Shown in pieces: positions 8,455 to 16,781 of a stretch of DNA of 28,151 nt. The notes under the pieces are model-generated. The model had not been told where the DNA came from, did no database searches, and saw only the letters and a list, made by a program, of their open reading frames with translations. The position numbers and the translations under genes are program-made. Origin of the DNA: an uncultured Campylobacter sp. Lineage in GTDB: Bacteria; Campylobacterota; Campylobacteria; Campylobacterales; Campylobacteraceae. Positions within the stretch are counted from its first letter, which is position 1. Each line of letters begins with the position of its first letter. The stretch covers positions 1 through 28,151 of the forward strand of contig CALBNA010000427.1 in the NCBI GenBank assembly GCA_937896205.1. Reading direction: 5' to 3'.

Positions 8455-8515
8455 ATTTTACCATTTCAAAACTTTAGCGAAAATAAAAACTGCTATCAAG
8501 TATCAATCTTATCAA
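8455..8515 (-). promoter_or_regulatory. Promoter and candidate iron-responsive operator of the FTR1-P19 operon
   Basis: On the minus strand TGGTAAAAT is an extended -10 (TAAAAT at 8455-8460), giving a short leader before the FTR1 ATG (8421). Upstream, TATCAA occurs three times in 22 bp on the plus strand (8494, 8501, 8510), that is TTGATA repeats reading toward the gene. A further GATTATCA lies at 8531. Fur sites are rich in GATAAT/ATTATC, and the orthologous operon in C. jejuni is Fur-controlled, so this is the best operator candidate. The match to the 19-bp consensus is partial. Confidence 0.45.
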
Positions 8516-8590
8516 CAAGCTATTTTTTTTGATTATCAGATTGATCCGACTTTGAAATTTGAGTAAATTTAAGGAGTAAAATTTGAAAGA

Positions 8591-8619
8591 AAATTCGGGA
8601 GCAAACCGCCCCCGAATTT
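8591..8619 (-). terminator. Terminator after fdhB
   Basis: AAATTCGGG (8591-8599) and CCCGAATTT (8611-8619) form a perfect 9-bp stem with an 11-nt loop. On the minus strand the right arm runs into TTTCTTTC. It begins 3 nt after the fdhB stop and separates the formate dehydrogenase operon from the iron operon. Confidence 0.75.
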
Positions 8620-8622
8620 GAG

Positions 8623-9183
8623 TTAGATAGTGGTGCCCGCTTGTCTTAGCATAACGCGTTTGCGATATACGTTTGACACGTCTGCGGCGTCGCCTACTAG
8701 TAGCGCATTGGTGGCGCAAACGGCGGCGCACATAGGGACTTTGCCTTCAGAGATTCGGTTTTGACCGTACATATGAAGCTCCTCGTGAGAGTTCGTCTCC
8801 TCGGGGCCTCCGGCGCACATCGTGCACTTATCCATAGCGCCTTTTATACCGAATGCCCCGTCTCTAGGAAACTGCGGCGCACCGAACGGACACGCGTATA
8901 GGCAGTATCCGCAGCCGATGCATTTGTTTTTATCGTGAAGCACGATACCGTCGGCTCTGATGTAAAAACAATCAACCGGACACACCTGCTCGCAAGGAGC
9001 GTCGGTGCAGTGTTGGCAGGCTATCGTGGTCGATACTTCCTTGCCCTCTATACCGTCGTTTAGCGTGATGACCTTGCGGCGGTAGAGCCCCACAGGGAGC
9101 TCGTGAGCCGAAGAGCAAGCGACCTGGCATCCAAAGCAGCTGATACATCTGTTCGTATCTACGAAAAATTTCATTCTTGCCAT
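8623..9183 (-). CDS. fdhB: Formate dehydrogenase iron-sulfur subunit
   Basis: The electron-transfer subunit of periplasmic formate dehydrogenase, 186 residues. Cysteine groups for four [4Fe-4S] clusters are visible: 13/16/19/23; 56/59/64/68 with 72; 88/91/94/98; and 120/123 with 152/156. It passes electrons from FdhA toward a quinone-reactive partner. There is no signal peptide (it probably rides with Tat-exported FdhA) and no C-terminal transmembrane helix. I chose MARM as the start because AGGAG lies 7 nt before it; the second Met is the fourth codon. The gene starts 10 bp after fdhA and is followed directly by a terminator. The cytochrome b subunit gene (fdhC), which follows fdhB in C. jejuni, is absent here. 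Confidence 0.95.
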   Translation of the reverse strand: MARMKFFVDTNRCISCFGCQVACSSAHELPVGLYRRKVITLNDGIEGKEVSTTIACQHCTDAPCEQVCPVDCFYIRADGIVLHDKNKCIGCGYCLYACPFGAPQFPRDGAFGIKGAMDKCTMCAGGPEETNSHEELHMYGQNRISEGKVPMCAAVCATNALLVGDAADVSNVYRKRVMLRQAGTTI

Positions 9184-9193
9184 CTCTTACTCC

Positions 9194-12154
9194 TTAGACT
9201 CTATTTTCGCCGTATTCGTGGAAGAAGGTGTTAAAGCCCTCTCCGTCCGCTTTTTCTATCCTGCAAAGTCCGGCGTTAAATTCCGAAATTTGAGTAACGG
9301 GGTCAAAGCCGTAGTTTGTTACGGTATTGAAGCTCTCGCCGATCGTATAAGGCTTAGTACCCTCAGGATAGCGATCCTCTAAGCTCACGCCTTGCATAAC
9401 GCCCGCGAAGTTATACGGCATACAAATTCTATCCGGCGTAACCATCTGAGTATGATAGCAGCGAACCTTGATCTTAGTGCCTTGCGGAGAGTGAATCCAC
9501 ATCATATCGCGGTCTTGGATACCGTATTTTAGGGCAAGCTCAGGGTGGACGTTAGCAAACATCTCAGGCGTGATCGCCGCTAGATACTTGCTCGTTCGCT
9601 CTATCATACCCGCACCGCTTAGGTTTACTAGGCGCAATGTGCTAAATACGATAGGGAATTCCTTGCTCCAGTCTTTTGCTTGCTGCTCGGATTTGTATTT
9701 CGTCTCGACGCGGAAGTTTCTAGCCTGATCGTCGAAAGTCGGGTATTTTTGTACCAAATCCCAGCGCGGAGAGTGGATAGGCTCGCGGTGCTTAGGGATC
9801 GGATCTAGGAACTCCCAAACGATCATTCTAGCCCTTGCGTTACCAAACGGCACTACGCCTTTTTCGCGGCATTTTTCTAAGATAAGTCCGCTGTGATCCG
9901 TACTCCAAGTAGCTCCCATCAGTCTTTTTTCTTCTTCGGTTAAGGTTATGCCTAGGACTTTTTCGATATTTTCTTTGGTAATTTGCGGATAGCCGCCTTT
10001 TACGTCCGATCCTACCAAAGTCGTATCCTCGCTAGCTAGCTGACTAACGCCGTTATGCTCTAAGCCGAAACGATTTCTAAATCCGCAACCGCCCTCTGCG
10101 TAAGACTTGCTCATATCATAAAGTATCGGCGTACCAGGGTGTTTTTCGTCCCATGCCGGCCAAGGCTTACCGTAGTATTCGCCTTTTACGTCGCCGCCGA
10201 TACCCATTAGCGTATCAGGGTCGAAATTTTGCCAGTTAGCCTGATGTCTTCTAAACATCTCGGCCGTTCTACCGGTATAGCCGATAGATTTGCCCATACG
10301 AGCTATCTCGTTTGTAGCGTCGTCAGGCCATACAAAGTCGTCTTTAACTTGTTTTGGCTCGTGATTCACGGTTGCCATCTTCATGCCTTTTACGTACTCG
10401 TCATAAAATCCAAATTTTTTAGCGAATAAGAACATAACGTCTTGGTCAGCCTTGCTCTCGTAAAGCGGCTCAACGACTTTCGTTCTCCATTGTCCTGAGC
10501 GGTTAGTCGAGCTTATATGACCTTCGTTTTCAAACGCAGTAGCCACCGGAAGTACGTAAATTCCGTCTTTTCTATCTGAAAGGATAGCGACCTCGTTTAC
10601 GAACGGCTCCGCAACTACTAGCATATCTAGCTTGTCGACGGCTTGCTGAATTTTTGTAAGGTGCGCCATAGAGGTGATACCGGTTCCTTGAACCCAAAGA
10701 ACGCGAAGCTTACCGCTTGTATAGGTTTTTTCTTCTTTTAGAACGCCTTGCCACCATTTTGATAGCGACCAGCCTTTTTCATTTCTCCAGTTTCTATCTT
10801 CCGGATTTTGCGGATCGTGATAAAAATACTCTTCAAATACGGTATTTTTTACCGGAGCGCCGCCTTGTTTCGGCTCTTTTGTCGAAACCGCAAATCGTTT
10901 GATAAACTCGTCGTAATCAACGCCCCAGCCTTTGCAGTAGTATTTCCAAGAAGCATCCGTTAGCCCGTAATACATCGGCAAGCTATCAGAAAGATTACAC
11001 ATATCGGTAGAACCCTGAACGTTATCGTGACCGCGGATGATATTACAGCCACCGCCCGGTTTACCCATATTGCCTAGGATTAGTTGAAGGATAGGTAAAA
11101 TTCTGGTATTTGACGTTCCTACCGAGTGCTGAGTGATACCTAGAGCCCAGATAACCGTTCCCGGTTTCGTATGCGCCATTATATTAGCAGCCTCTATAAG
11201 TCTATCTACCGGTACGCCGGTAACGTCCGAAGTAAGCTCGGGAGTCCAGTGTTCGGCCTCTTTTCTAACCTCTTCGATACCATAGGTTCTGTTTTCTAAA
11301 AATTCTTTATCTTCCCAGCCGTTTTTAAGAATAATATGAATAAGTCCATAAATAAGAGCCACGTCCGTTCCTGAACGCTGACGCAAGTAAAGATCCGCGT
11401 GCGCAGCCGTTTTAGTAAAATTCGGATCCGCTACGATTAATTTCGCGTTGTTTCTATCTTTGGCTTGCAACATATGCTTCATGCCGCCGACTGGATTTGC
11501 TACAGCCGAATTCGCACCGATACAAAAGATCGCTTTTGAATTTGCCGTCATATCTCCGAAGTGATTCGTCATCGCGCCATAACCCCAAGTATTCGCCACA
11601 CCGGCGACTGTTGCGCTATGTCAAATGCGTGCTACGTGATCGTTGCTGTTTGTACCCCAAAATGCCGCAAATTTGCGGAAATAGTAAGCCTGCTCGTTAT
11701 TAAATTTAGCCGAACCCAAGAAAACTACGCTATCAGGACCGTCTTCTTTACGGATTTGTAGCATCTTATCGCCGATTTCGTTTACGGCTTGCTCCCAGCT
11801 GATGCGCTCCCATTTTCCGTTTACTTTTTTCATCGGAAATTTGATACGCTGTTTTGATTTCGTAAGGTCGATCTGATCGATTCCCTTAGAGCAGTGCGAA
11901 CCTTGAGAGATCGGGTGATACATAGCCATATCTTGGCGTACCCATACTCCGTCCTTTACCTCGGCTTCGATACCGCAACCCGCCGAACAAATAGAACAAA
12001 TCGTTCTAACTTTTTTTGAACCTTCGTAAGGATTTTTTATCTCCTCGTTGGTTGCCTTTCTAAACGTCTCGTTTTCGCCAAATGCCATCGTGCTACCGGC
12101 ACCAAGAGCGGCAAGCTTCAAAAACGAGCGTCTTCCTATGCGTGAATCACTCAT
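9194..12154 (-). CDS. fdhA: Formate dehydrogenase catalytic subunit, selenocysteine-containing
   Basis: A molybdo/tungsto-bis-PGD formate dehydrogenase, oxidising formate to CO2 on the periplasmic side. A continuous 986-residue product is obtained only if the in-frame TGA at 11621-11623 is read as selenocysteine (residue 178). The context is ARI-Sec-HSATVAG, the canonical active-site position. The N-terminus carries a twin-arginine signal (RRSFLK, residues 8-13). A [4Fe-4S] site follows: Cys53, Cys56, Cys60, Cys88. A SECIS-like hairpin lies just 3' of the UGA, and selA/selB lie upstream, so this is not a frameshift or pseudogene. It starts 11 bp after the small Tat protein gene and precedes fdhB in one operon. 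It is the orthologue of C. jejuni Cj1511c. Confidence 0.95.
11593..11607 (-). promoter_or_regulatory. Bacterial SECIS hairpin of fdhA
   Basis: Reading the fdhA mRNA, 13 nt after the UGA comes UCGCC-GGUGU-GGCGA, a perfect 5-bp stem whose loop begins GGU. SelB-binding SECIS loops in E. coli fdhF/fdnG also have a short stem and a GGU-type apical loop at this distance. Weak lower pairing (CAA with UUG) is possible. The hairpin should recruit SelB to recode the UGA. Confidence 0.75.
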
Positions 12155-12165
12155 GGTTTTCTCCC

Positions 12166-12375
12166 TTAGTAAGCGATCTTATAGTAGTATTCCCACTCTT
12201 TGCTTTTTTTGTAAAGCACCTCTTTTTTGCTCGACTTGCCGACAACTACGCCGTTGTCGTCAGGAGCAAGCTCGTCGCTAGTCGGTTTTGCGATAGCTGC
12301 GCCGGCCAATACGGTTCCGCCTACCGCGCCGACCTTCAGAGATTTTTTGAGGAAATCTCGTCTTGATCCTTGCAT
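12166..12375 (-). CDS. Small Tat-signal protein of the formate dehydrogenase operon
   Basis: A 69-residue protein with a twin-arginine signal: RRDFLKKS at residues 5-12, followed by a small-residue hydrophobic stretch ending AIAKP. The mature part is only about 40 residues, acidic then Lys/Tyr-rich (KEWEYYYKIAY). It fits the 'formate dehydrogenase region TAT target' family and the gene upstream of fdhA in C. jejuni (Cj1513c). It is the first gene of the fdh operon, with an AGGAG site, 11 bp before fdhA. It may be a small structural subunit or an export companion of FdhAB. No enzymatic motif is visible. Confidence 0.85.
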   Translation of the reverse strand: MQGSRRDFLKKSLKVGAVGGTVLAGAAIAKPTSDELAPDDNGVVVGKSSKKEVLYKKSKEWEYYYKIAY

Positions 12376-12666
12376 GTTTTCTCCTTATTTATCCCAAATT
12401 TGAAATTTTTGAGACGTTTTTAGAAAGATATTGTTCAAATTTTGCATATTTCCTAGGCGTAGTGCGCCCTACAGGCGCGTATTTTAGGGCACTTGCATAT
12501 TTTAAAATATCACTGTGCAAATTTAGCATATTTTGAGAATAAATGAAGTAAAAATATTAGATTAATTATGAAACTTAATAAATAGTTAAGGAAACCTAAA
12601 ATTTAGCTTAAATTTTTAATACCTCATATCAAGTTAAAAATGTATATTTTATGTAACTTTGGGGCT
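12376..12666 (-). promoter_or_regulatory. Upstream region of the fdh operon with -10 box, inverted repeats and GCATATTT repeats
   Basis: No gene is seen here. A TAAAAT -10 candidate (minus strand) is at 12481-12486. Around it is an imperfect inverted repeat: AGTGCgcCCTA (12461-12471) against TAGGGCACT (12485-12493). It overlaps a smaller stem GCGCC/GGCGC (12464-12478). GCATATTT occurs three times, at 12444, 12495 and 12526. The rest is AT-rich (12541-12660). The fdh leader ends with AGGAG before the ATG at 12375. The start point is inferred, not measured. Confidence 0.45.
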
Positions 12667-12697
12667 TTTGAGCTAAATTTATCAAATTTAGCTCAAA
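12667..12697 (-). terminator. Perfect inverted repeat after the DsbC-like gene
   Basis: TTTGAGCTAAATTT (12667-12680) and AAATTTAGCTCAAA (12684-12697) form a perfect 14-bp stem around a 3-nt loop, 13 nt past the stop at 12711. The T/A runs are inside the stem and no separate U-tract follows. It probably terminates or stabilises the upstream transcript. Confidence 0.55.
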
Positions 12698-12710
12698 TTC
12701 GCGTTAGAAA

Positions 12711-13418
12711 TTATTTTTGCAGGTCGCTTAAATTTACTATGAAAGGCACGGAGCGAACGCCGGCGGCAGAGTATTTTTGTCTTAAATTATCCATCGCTTT
12801 TACGTCAGCATCGCTAACGGCGCCGTCTGCTACCTTATAGTCGTCCGCAAAATATTTTCTTAGAATTTTGATCTTATCGCTATCGGTTTTCGCGCTTGCT
12901 GCGTCTTTATATATCAAAAAGCTCTTTTGCAAAGACGAAACGTCGTGAACCGGAGTTAAGATTAGCTTTACGTTGCTTTCTTTTAGCGTCGCTTCGATCT
13001 TTTCAAGCTCTAGGCGGCAGTATGGGCACTCAGGATCGGAAAACATCACGATAGTCGGCTTTTTAGAGTCGTTTCCTAGAGTGATGATATTTTCTTTTTG
13101 CTCGTTTTTATAGACTTTTGAGATGTTTTTCGCCGCTATTTCCTTTTTTATCTCTTGCAGGTAGGCTTTTTGCGCCTTTAGGTCGATGATGTCCGGGAAA
13201 AGCAGGTCGCCTTTAGTAAAGATAACCTCGTCTTGGCTAACTTGACCGTTGCTCAAATTTACCACGACCGCTTCAATTCCGTCGGTTAGCGGTTTGCGCT
13301 CAGTTACGTTTACTTTCACGCCCTCGCCGACCATCTGCGAGTAAAAACCGACTACTTGCTCGTTTGACGCCGCAAACATCGCAGAGGCCGCCATTAGCGA
13401 CAAAACTATTTTTTTCAT
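12711..13418 (-). CDS. DsbC/DsbG-like periplasmic thiol-disulfide protein
   Basis: A 235-residue exported thioredoxin-fold protein. The signal peptide ends at about residue 17 (AMFAAS). An N-terminal region of about 110 residues resembles the DsbC/DsbG dimerisation/linker part. The thioredoxin domain carries CPYC (Cys131, Cys134) in FSDPECPYC and the cis-Pro225 in RSVPF. CPYC is the DsbG-type active site. The protein stops about ten residues after the cis-Pro strand, a short C-terminus for the family. It probably isomerises or reduces disulfides in the periplasm. It has its own TATAAT in the 59-bp gap after selB and lies between selB and the fdh operon; a role in FDH or Sec-protein maintenance is speculation. 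Confidence 0.85.
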   Translation of the reverse strand: MKKIVLSLMAASAMFAASNEQVVGFYSQMVGEGVKVNVTERKPLTDGIEAVVVNLSNGQVSQDEVIFTKGDLLFPDIIDLKAQKAYLQEIKKEIAAKNISKVYKNEQKENIITLGNDSKKPTIVMFSDPECPYCRLELEKIEATLKESNVKLILTPVHDVSSLQKSFLIYKDAASAKTDSDKIKILRKYFADDYKVADGAVSDADVKAMDNLRQKYSAAGVRSVPFIVNLSDLQK

Positions 13419-13445
13419 TTCATTCCTTTTTAAAAATTTGCGCGG

Positions 13446-13451
13446 ATTATA
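13446..13451 (-). promoter_or_regulatory. -10 box of the DsbC-like gene
   Basis: A perfect TATAAT on the minus strand, in the selB-dsbC-like spacer, is followed by AAAAGGAAT before the ATG at 13418. It suggests transcription of this gene independent of selAB. Confidence 0.55.
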
Positions 13452-13477
13452 TTAGCTTTTTATAAATAGATAAAAAA

Positions 13478-15298
13478 TCACGCTTTTAAAACTCTATCCG
13501 TGCCGTTTTTTACGATATTAGGATCTAGATCGAGTTGCTCGAGGTAGGCGATTACGTATTTTCGGCTCAGATTTAACGCCTCTTTCGCATTTGTTACGTT
13601 TACGAATCCTTGCGCGGCGATGATGGCTTTTAGCTTAGCAAGCGCCTCGTTTAGGGCTTTTGACGTTACGAAAAGATTATGCGCGAGCCTCACCACGCGG
13701 CCGATGCCGGTTAGCTTTTTTAGCGCGTTATCGCCGCTAACTCGGTCTATCTCAAGCTCGTCGTAGATGTTATAAGGCGCCAGGGGAGCTAAATTTCCGC
13801 TTTGCAAAATTTCGTAAATTTTCTCCTCGAGCCTGATTTTTAGCTTGCTCATATCTACGCCCGTTTTGGTATAGACGCCGTCGTTTTTAGCGATCATGCC
13901 CGCGCTTTCTAGCTCATCAAGCGCCTTTTGAGCGATATTTTCGCTAGCCCACGAGAGCTTTAGGCTAATACTTGTAGCCGAAAACACCGCAAATTCGTTC
14001 TTTTCTATCATAAATTTGACAGCGCTTTTTATCCTATCGACCGCGCTTAGATCGTAGATGTTTAGCGCTTTTTCATCGACGAATACGTTTGGCGTTTGTT
14101 TGGCGATAGCGACGGCCTCCTCGTGATTTAGCCCGAAACGCTGATATGCCGAGATGATACCAAAGCCGTTTTTATGCGTATCTTTTAGCATCGCAAATGC
14201 GCTTACGAAGTCCTTTTTGAGCAGCGAGTTTAAAAACGAAATTTTGCTTGATTTTTTCATCGGTTCGCTCACGGCGTTTAGCACCCTGCCGCCGCCTATG
14301 ACGCGACCGTTTGCGATGAGCACGAAGGGTTCGTCAAATTTTAAAAACATATCCCGCTCAAATTTAAATGTCGCAAATATCCCGCCCTCTTTTTCGCTAA
14401 GAACCAGCGCTTTTGCGGGCGCGGCTTTTGCGCCGACGCAAAACGTCACGCTTTCACCGTGCGTTAGTTCGCGAGCAAAAACGATCGCGTCTATCTCGCG
14501 AAATCCCCTAAAAAAGCCCTTTTTACTAAGCAATTGTCCTTTTTTTAGATCATTTAGCTCGATACCCGTCAAATTTAGCGCCACGCGGCTGCTAACTCCC
14601 GCGCGGTCGACGAATTTATCGTGGCTCTGCACGCTTCGCACCTGCGCTTCTTTGCCCGCGTCATAGTTAAACAGCTTCTCGTTTTTGCTCACGCTGCCCT
14701 CTATCACGGTGCCCGTGACTACGTTTCCGATGCCTTTTAGGCTAAAAACGCGGTCGATATAGTATCTAAAAACGCCCTCTTGCTCACGGTTAGCCGCCTT
14801 TAGCGTAAAAAGATAATTTCGCAGCTCATCAATGCTTGCGTTATCCTTGATACTAACCGGGAAAATCTCTAAAATTTGCAGATTTTTATACTTTTGCGCA
14901 GCGGCGTAAATTTCGCTTTTTCGCTGCTCGATTAGCTCCGCGCTAGCTAGGTCGCATTTAGTTAGGGCTACGATGAGAGAGCCAACGCCAAGGATATTTA
15001 AAACCTCCAAATGCTCCAAAGACTGCGGCATAAGTCCGTCGTTTGCCGCCACGACGAAAAGGCACGCGTCAAATCCATACGCGCCGCTGATCATCGTTTT
15101 GATCAAATTTTCATGTCCCGGCACGTCGATAAATGCGATATTTTCGCCATTTTTACTCAAATTTGAAAAGCTAAGATCGATCGTGATCCCGCGCTTTTGC
15201 TCCTCCTCTAGCTTGTCGCCCTCAAAGCCGTTTAGTTCTTTTATCAGCGCCGTTTTGCCGTGGTCGATGTGCCCGGCCGTTCCTATTATTAAACTCAT
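13478..15298 (-). CDS. selB: Selenocysteine-specific translation elongation factor SelB
   Basis: The GTPase that delivers Sec-tRNA(Sec) to UGA codons marked by a SECIS element, 606 residues. G1 is GTAGHIDHGKT (6-16), the switch region is RGITID (36-41), G3 is DVPGHE (58-63) and G4 is TKCD (113-116). EF-Tu-like beta domains follow. The C-terminal third (about 370-606) has the alternating helix and short-strand pattern of the SelB winged-helix domains that bind SECIS RNA. Its ATG overlaps the selA TGA as ATGA. Its direct client in this window is fdhA. Confidence 0.95.
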   Translation of the reverse strand: MSLIIGTAGHIDHGKTALIKELNGFEGDKLEEEQKRGITIDLSFSNLSKNGENIAFIDVPGHENLIKTMISGAYGFDACLFVVAANDGLMPQSLEHLEVLNILGVGSLIVALTKCDLASAELIEQRKSEIYAAAQKYKNLQILEIFPVSIKDNASIDELRNYLFTLKAANREQEGVFRYYIDRVFSLKGIGNVVTGTVIEGSVSKNEKLFNYDAGKEAQVRSVQSHDKFVDRAGVSSRVALNLTGIELNDLKKGQLLSKKGFFRGFREIDAIVFARELTHGESVTFCVGAKAAPAKALVLSEKEGGIFATFKFERDMFLKFDEPFVLIANGRVIGGGRVLNAVSEPMKKSSKISFLNSLLKKDFVSAFAMLKDTHKNGFGIISAYQRFGLNHEEAVAIAKQTPNVFVDEKALNIYDLSAVDRIKSAVKFMIEKNEFAVFSATSISLKLSWASENIAQKALDELESAGMIAKNDGVYTKTGVDMSKLKIRLEEKIYEILQSGNLAPLAPYNIYDELEIDRVSGDNALKKLTGIGRVVRLAHNLFVTSKALNEALAKLKAIIAAQGFVNVTNAKEALNLSRKYVIAYLEQLDLDPNIVKNGTDRVLKA

Positions 15299-16620
15299 TT
15301 TTCATCCGTTTCGTTGATTTTTTCTATCAAATTTTGCACGTCCGCATCTAGTACGCTGCGAAGATCGAGCAGAAATTTACCCTCCTCTATGCGGCCGATC
15401 ACGAGATTTTTCCTAAATTTAGCCTCGTTTACGTTCGCGTTTCCTTTGACAGCCAGCGCGACGCTAGGTATGCGTTTGTTTGGCATCGTGCCGCCGCCCA
15501 CATAGGTCGTAGTGCGCACGACTTCAAGCGGAGTTTTTAGCCGCGAGTTTATAAAATTTGCCGTGTTTTCTAGCTCCTCTACGCTTTTATAGAGCTGTTT
15601 TACCGTCGTGATAAGCTCAAATTCGCGGTTTGCGTAGGCTTTGACGCTCTCGGCCAGTAGCGAGATGATCACCTTATCCACGCGTAGCATTCTTAACAGC
15701 TGATTTTTCTTTAGCTTTGCGATGAGACCCTTTTTGCCTAGGATTATGCCGCACTGCACGGAGCCAAAGAGCTTGTCGCCGCTAAAGCTAACGAGCGAGG
15801 CGTCTTTTAGGTTTTTTAGATTGGGCTCGTTGCGCTCTAGGCCGTAAGGCAGCTCGCCGTAAAATCCGCCGCCAAGATCAAAATAATCAATCAAATTTCG
15901 CTCCCTCGCTAGCGCGCTAAGACCCTGCATCGCCACATCCTCGCTAAAGCCAACGATGTCGAAATTTGACCTGTGCACCTTTAAAATCAGCTTGGAGTTT
16001 TCGTTTATCGCATCCTCGTAGTCGCGCAGGCTGGTTTTATTCGTCGTGCCCACTTCGCGCAGGATCGCGCCCGAGTTTGCCATGACTTCGGGCACGCGAA
16101 AGCTCCCACCGATCTCGACTAGCTCGCCTCTGCTGATGATAGCTTCGCCGCCTTTTGAAAAGGTATTTAGCACCAAAAATACGGCGCTTGCGTTGTTATT
16201 TACTATGGCGGCGTCCTCAAATCCAAAAAGCTCCGCGAGCAGCCCGCCCACGTAGTCGTAGCGGTTTGAACGGCCGCCCTTTTCGACGCTGTATTCGAGA
16301 TTTGAGTATCCCGTGATCACGGGCGCGGCTCGGCGTAAAATTTCAGGATCGATCGCGCTGCGGCCGAGATTCGTGTGGATGATGACGCCGGTTGCGTTTA
16401 TTAGACTTCGTAGGCTCAAATTTGACGCCTTTTCGTAGCGCAGGAGCGTGTTTTGGACGATGTCGTCAAGCCCAGGGCAGTTTTGTCCGCCTAAAATTTG
16501 CGCGCGCAGGCTCTCTAGCTCGGCCCTAGCGACTTTGGTTAGCAAGCTAACATCAAGCCCGGAAAATCGCTCATTTTTTATAAATTTATCTATCTGCGGG
16601 AGTTTTCGTAGTTCGTTCAA
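15295..16620 (-). CDS. selA: L-seryl-tRNA(Sec) selenium transferase SelA
   Basis: A PLP enzyme converting Ser-tRNA(Sec) to Sec-tRNA(Sec) with selenophosphate. Its 441 residues align well along the length of the family. Landmarks are NATGVIIHTNLGRS (75-88), NNNASAVFL (141-149), SRGELVEIGGSFR (163-175), EVGTTNKT (189-196) and the PLP lysine in SFSGDKLFG (Lys283). The start is TTG, with AGGAG 5 nt before it; no internal ATG would keep the conserved N-terminal helix. selD and selC, also needed for selenocysteine, are not in this window. Confidence 0.95.
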   Translation of the reverse strand: MNELRKLPQIDKFIKNERFSGLDVSLLTKVARAELESLRAQILGGQNCPGLDDIVQNTLLRYEKASNLSLRSLINATGVIIHTNLGRSAIDPEILRRAAPVITGYSNLEYSVEKGGRSNRYDYVGGLLAELFGFEDAAIVNNNASAVFLVLNTFSKGGEAIISRGELVEIGGSFRVPEVMANSGAILREVGTTNKTSLRDYEDAINENSKLILKVHRSNFDIVGFSEDVAMQGLSALARERNLIDYFDLGGGFYGELPYGLERNEPNLKNLKDASLVSFSGDKLFGSVQCGIILGKKGLIAKLKKNQLLRMLRVDKVIISLLAESVKAYANREFELITTVKQLYKSVEELENTANFINSRLKTPLEVVRTTTYVGGGTMPNKRIPSVALAVKGNANVNEAKFRKNLVIGRIEEGKFLLDLRSVLDADVQNLIEKINETDEK

Positions 16621-16654
16621 ATTCGCTCCTAGTAAATTTGTGTTACCGAGCGCG

Positions 16655-16663
16655 ATTTTAGCA
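16655..16663 (-). promoter_or_regulatory. Promoter of selA-selB
   Basis: TGCTAAAAT on the minus strand is an extended -10. It lies about 35 nt before the TTG start of selA and is divergent from the promoter of the polyferredoxin gene. Confidence 0.5.
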
Positions 16664-16733
16664 TAAATTTGGATAAATCTAATCTTATTAAAAAAAATAA
16701 ATGTAAAAATTCAGAGCCTATTAATGCCTTTAG

Positions 16734-16742
16734 TATTAAAAT
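16734..16742 (+). promoter_or_regulatory. Promoter of the polyferredoxin-torD operon
   Basis: TATTAAAAT forms a -10-like box (TAAAAT 16737-16742) about 40 nt before the ATG. An A/T-rich stretch lies upstream (16681-16710). A strong GGGGAG ribosome-binding site lies 7 nt before the ATG. Confidence 0.45.
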
Positions 16743-16781
16743 GCGCTCAATTTTGATAACGCGCAGCGTGGGGAGAAAATC

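Noticed and set aside
8474..8731. 85-codon minus-strand ORF across the fdhB end and the FTR1 promoter
   Set aside because: Shares the fdhB 3' end in another frame and runs through a terminator and promoter; composition is not protein-like.
9194..12154. fdhA as two genes or a pseudogene interrupted by a stop
   Set aside because: The TGA is at the catalytic Sec position, a SECIS hairpin follows, and selA/selB are adjacent.
12048..12366. Plus-strand ORFs opposite the Tat protein and fdhA start
   Set aside because: Antisense shadows of well-supported genes.
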